Positions 6,646-8,399 of a stretch of DNA of 8,399 bases are shown piece after piece. Numbering within the stretch: position 1 is the first letter of the stretch; each line of letters begins with the position of its first letter. Source of the DNA: Paracoccaceae bacterium (lineage in GTDB: Bacteria > Pseudomonadota > Alphaproteobacteria > Rhodobacterales > Rhodobacteraceae); contig RGAJ01000061.1 of the NCBI GenBank assembly GCA_009920225.1, forward strand, positions 1-8,399. The letters are read 5' to 3'. Made by a program: the position numbers and the translations under genes. Under the pieces are notes generated by a model. The model saw only the letters and a list, made by a program, of their open reading frames with translations. It was not told the DNA's origin and searched no databases.

Positions 6646-7729
6646 TAGGTAACCTCCCATGGTTTTGAAACAAATGAGCATTCGATTTGAAAAGATCGGT
6701 CACAGAGGACCGCCAAAATACCGAGCCATCGACCGAAATAGGGTGCGATGGCGCCGATGTTTTTGATTGAATAAGGTCCAACAACAGGGTGCCTGCGGCA
6801 ACGCCCATGCGGGCATAAGGCAATTCAACCGTTGTCAGCGCGGGAAACAGCGTTTCCGCGATCAGGGCATAGTTATCATAGCCGGTGACGGATATATCTT
6901 CTGGAATGCGCAGGCCCATAGACCGCAACACCCCATAGACCCGCAAGGCCATTTTGTCGTTGCCACAACAAATCACCGTTGGCGGCGCGTCCATGGCCAG
7001 CACATTTGCCAAGGTGGATTTTATCTGGACCACTTGGTTTGGATCATCGTCGGGCAAAATCAAATGGCTGAGGGCCGGATCACAGTCCAGCCCTGCATCG
7101 TCCATCGCCGCCTGATATCCGGCAAAGCGCAAGTGCGATGCGATGTAGTTTTCAGGCAAACGCAAATTGGCAATCCGGTGATGCCCCGCCGCGATCAAAC
7201 GTCGGACAAGGTCATATTGTCCTTTGCGATCATCTGGCAATATGGCGGGATGTCCCGCGGCGTCAAAGCAATTGGCCAAGACAATCGGTAAATCGGTGAC
7301 CACATGGGGCAGGGTGATTTCCTTGTGGTAATCGGCGACGTATAAAATGCCTTCGGCGCGATGTTCTTGGAACGTGCGTAACAGGTGCGGAATATTATCT
7401 GCTGACCCCGCAGTGTCGGCAATCATCAGGGTCATGCCGCGTTCGGCCATGACTTTTTGGATGCCTTGCACAATAAACAAATCGGGCAGGCCCGTCGGTT
7501 CAGGTGTGTCGCTGGTTTGTGAAATCGCACCCGTGATCAACCCGATCAGGCCGGATTTATTGGACCGCATCATCCGTGCCGCGTTTGATGGCACATAGCC
7601 AAGCTGCGTGATGGCCGCATCCACCGCGGCCTTGGTTTTTTTACCGACAGGGGCGTCACCATTGATGGCGCGCGACACCGTTTTGGGTGACACGCCTGCA
7701 AGTTTTGCAACATCGTAAATCGTGGCCAT
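6632..7729 (-). CDS. LacI-family transcriptional repressor
   Basis: A 365-residue DNA-binding regulator. The N-terminal helix-turn-helix is textbook: TIYDVAKLAGVSPKTVSRAING (about 3-24). The hinge helix follows at SNAARMMRSN (48-57), where the residue usually Leu that enters the minor groove appears to be Met54. From about 60 to 345 is a periplasmic-binding-protein-like effector domain with the expected strands (GLIGLITGAIS, PTVICCGNDKMALRVYG, ISVTGYDN). After FWRSSVTDL, a likely natural family end, the protein continues about 19 more residues, and this tail coincides with the ribosome binding site and start of the binding-protein gene. The start at 7729 has AGGA (7736-7739) 6 nt upstream. 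It is the first gene of the operon and sits directly behind two palindromic operator sites, so it most likely represses itself and the transport genes together until the imported sugar or a breakdown product binds. Confidence 0.95.
   Translation of the reverse strand: MATIYDVAKLAGVSPKTVSRAINGDAPVGKKTKAAVDAAITQLGYVPSNAARMMRSNKSGLIGLITGAISQTSDTPEPTGLPDLFIVQGIQKVMAERGMTLMIADTAGSADNIPHLLRTFQEHRAEGILYVADYHKEITLPHVVTDLPIVLANCFDAAGHPAILPDDRKGQYDLVRRLIAAGHHRIANLRLPENYIASHLRFAGYQAAMDDAGLDCDPALSHLILPDDDPNQVVQIKSTLANVLAMDAPPTVICCGNDKMALRVYGVLRSMGLRIPEDISVTGYDNYALIAETLFPALTTVELPYARMGVAAGTLLLDLIQSKTSAPSHPISVDGSVFWRSSVTDLFKSNAHLFQNHGRLPNETL
6652..6657 (-). promoter_or_regulatory. Strong ribosome binding site of the binding-protein gene
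   Basis: GGAGGT on the minus strand, 6 nt before the ATG at 6645. It lies wholly within the coding sequence of the upstream repressor, decides the start of the binding protein, and is the strongest Shine-Dalgarno in the operon, fitting high output of binding protein. Confidence 0.85.
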
Positions 7730-7748
7730 TGTAGGTCCTGTTAAAGGT

Positions 7749-7764
7749 ATGACATCGGTGTCAT
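7749..7764. promoter_or_regulatory. Putative LacI-family operator, promoter-distal copy
   Basis: ATGACATCGGTGTCAT is a 16-bp palindrome with 14 of 16 positions symmetric and a central CG. It fits the general LacI-family pattern TGNNANCGNTNNCA apart from one central position. It lies 20 bp upstream of the repressor start codon, downstream of the inferred transcription start. It matches the neighbouring copy at 14 of 16 bases. Confidence 0.7.
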
Positions 7765-7778
7765 GTCATCGATGTCAT
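7763..7778. promoter_or_regulatory. Putative LacI-family operator, overlapping the -10 box
   Basis: ATGTCATCGATGTCAT is a 16-bp palindrome (14 of 16 symmetric) around the self-complementary core CATCGATG. It overlaps the -10 hexamer and the likely transcription start, so a bound repressor would block RNA polymerase directly. Its last two bases on the left are shared with the second operator, giving a centre-to-centre distance of 14 bp. Confidence 0.7.
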
Positions 7779-7802
7779 AAATTTAGAATTGATTCGTGTC
7801 AA
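7774..7802 (-). promoter_or_regulatory. Sigma70-type promoter of the operon
   Basis: On the minus strand TTGACA (7797-7802, a perfect -35 consensus) is followed by exactly 17 nt and TATGAC (7774-7779, four of six matches to the -10 consensus). The transcription start would fall near 7767, about 38 nt before the repressor ATG. The -10 box lies inside the upstream operator. It is the only good promoter I see for the whole gene set. Confidence 0.7.
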
Positions 7803-8075
7803 TGATGTTCCATGCCGTGAAAAGTTTGCCGTGATGGGTTTCGAGCCGCTCCCGGTGGGACAAAGGGGCGGTGGCATTGTCAGGTTAAGTCGATCTCAGT
7901 AGTTACAACGATCCCCTGAGGTCATGTTTTGAAATTTTTCAGCTGTTTTGGCTACTTTAGGTTAAAACTGCAATGATCCGCCTTGCGATGATGCCGTGCG
8001 CTTTTTATTGCTAAGAAGATACCTGTTAACCCTATGAACTGTGTTTGCTTAAAAAGTCACGATTGGCGCATATTA
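7803..8075. other. Gene-free spacer between methyltransferase fragment and operon promoter
   Basis: Together with the promoter and operators this makes a gene-free stretch of 346 bases. I see no credible coding frame; the longest minus-strand ATG frame (starting near 7888) is about 38 codons without a ribosome binding site. An imperfect 8-bp inverted repeat (7845-7852 with 7865-7872, including two G-U pairs) has a 12-nt loop and no U-tract. A short 5-bp stem (8081-8085 with 8096-8100) at the end of the methyltransferase gene is a poor terminator candidate. The part right of about 7900 is AT-rich like the methyltransferase fragment. Confidence 0.45.
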
Positions 8076-8399
8076 TTATGTGGGCATCCATAAACGCCCA
8101 TAAAATGTTGTCTCAGTAATTTCATGATCTATGTAATACCAAGCGCAGTTTTCTTTTCCTGTATATTTGCTGCCCTCAATCCACTTCACTCTTCCAATTG
8201 AAACGATTTTTCCTACGTATGGCATATATTGCGTTGACTGTTTTGTATGACACCAGTCTGCGTCAAATAAGAGCCAAGCTGCGCGCTTTTCGTCGACTAT
8301 TTTTTCGATAAGAGCGTGCAGGATTTTTCTGTCCCAAGGTGGATTAGTAATAATTAAATCGAGGTAGGGCTTAGGTTTATACGCCCTATTAGAAAGGGC
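8076..8399 (-). CDS. Phage-type SAM-dependent methyltransferase, C-terminal part (cut by window edge)
   Basis: A minus-strand frame enters at the right edge and stays open for 107 residues to the TAA at 8076-8078; the start lies outside the window. The fragment contains DLIITNPPW (14-22), where NPPW is motif IV of N6-adenine-type and related DNA methyltransferases. Then come a helix and strand (AAWLLFDADWCHTKQ) and the stretches VSIGRVKWIEGSKYTGK and NCAWYYID, and the protein ends in FYGRLWMPT. From memory, this pattern resembles small methyltransferase-like proteins common in phages and prophages of alphaproteobacteria; I cannot confirm that by search. The gene is clearly more AT-rich than the sugar operon, which suggests separate, probably mobile, origin. 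The NPPW motif supports a methyl-transfer role, but the target (DNA or something else) is unproven and the SAM-binding motif I is outside the window. Confidence 0.75.
   Translation of the reverse strand, partial: ALSNRAYKPKPYLDLIITNPPWDRKILHALIEKIVDEKRAAWLLFDADWCHTKQSTQYMPYVGKIVSIGRVKWIEGSKYTGKENCAWYYIDHEITETTFYGRLWMPT

Noticed and set aside
6767..7291. A 174-codon plus-strand open frame opposite the repressor gene.
   Set aside because: It is antisense to a confident LacI-family gene, and its composition (many Gln, His and Arg) is typical of a shadow frame.
7834..7872. A TTCGAGCC stretch resembling the T-arm and 3' end of a tRNA, a possible attachment-site fragment.
   Set aside because: The bases around the TTCGAGC do not form the required 5-bp T-stem, no acceptor or anticodon arm can be drawn upstream, and there is no CCA end.
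1..8399. CRISPR arrays, insertion sequences or toxin-antitoxin pairs.
   Set aside because: I found no regularly spaced direct repeats, no transposase or integrase frame, and no paired small genes on either strand.

Overview
The window is typical of an alphaproteobacterium. The best guess is the Roseobacter group of Rhodobacteraceae, based on codon use, moderate GC and a familiar gene layout. That guess is inference, since no rRNA or other marker gene is present. Every gene I can support lies on the minus strand, so the window reads from right to left.

Right edge (8076-8399): the 3' half of an AT-rich gene for a phage-type SAM-dependent methyltransferase with an NPPW motif; it runs off the window. 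A gene-free stretch follows (7730-8075). It holds a good sigma70-type promoter and two overlapping 16-bp LacI-family operators just upstream of the regulator gene.

Centre (326-7729): one compact sugar-uptake operon in the order lacI-type repressor, periplasmic binding protein, two CUT1 permeases, beta-propeller glycoside hydrolase, MalK-like ATPase, D-2-hydroxyacid dehydrogenase. Junctions are tight: a 14-bp overlap, an ATGA overlap and gaps of 1, 5 and 33 nt. The only larger gap (56 nt, between binding protein and first permease) carries a 9-bp perfect stem-loop, a common arrangement for keeping binding-protein mRNA abundant. The repressor is the first gene of the operon it probably controls, and I see no separate promoter in front of the transporter genes.

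The inferred job is import of an oligosaccharide or glycoside, intracellular hydrolysis by the glycosidase, and oxidation or reduction of a hydroxy/keto acid by the dehydrogenase. The glycosidase gene looks broken: its N-terminal part and the remainder are in different frames, and about 40 residues expected between them appear to be missing. The transporter may therefore be intact while its dedicated hydrolase is not.

Left edge (1-325): AT-rich, no convincing gene and no strong terminator for the operon. Apart from the broken glycosidase, the unusual operator arrangement and the phage-like gene at the edge, this is an ordinary catabolic region. I did not find a clearly novel system.
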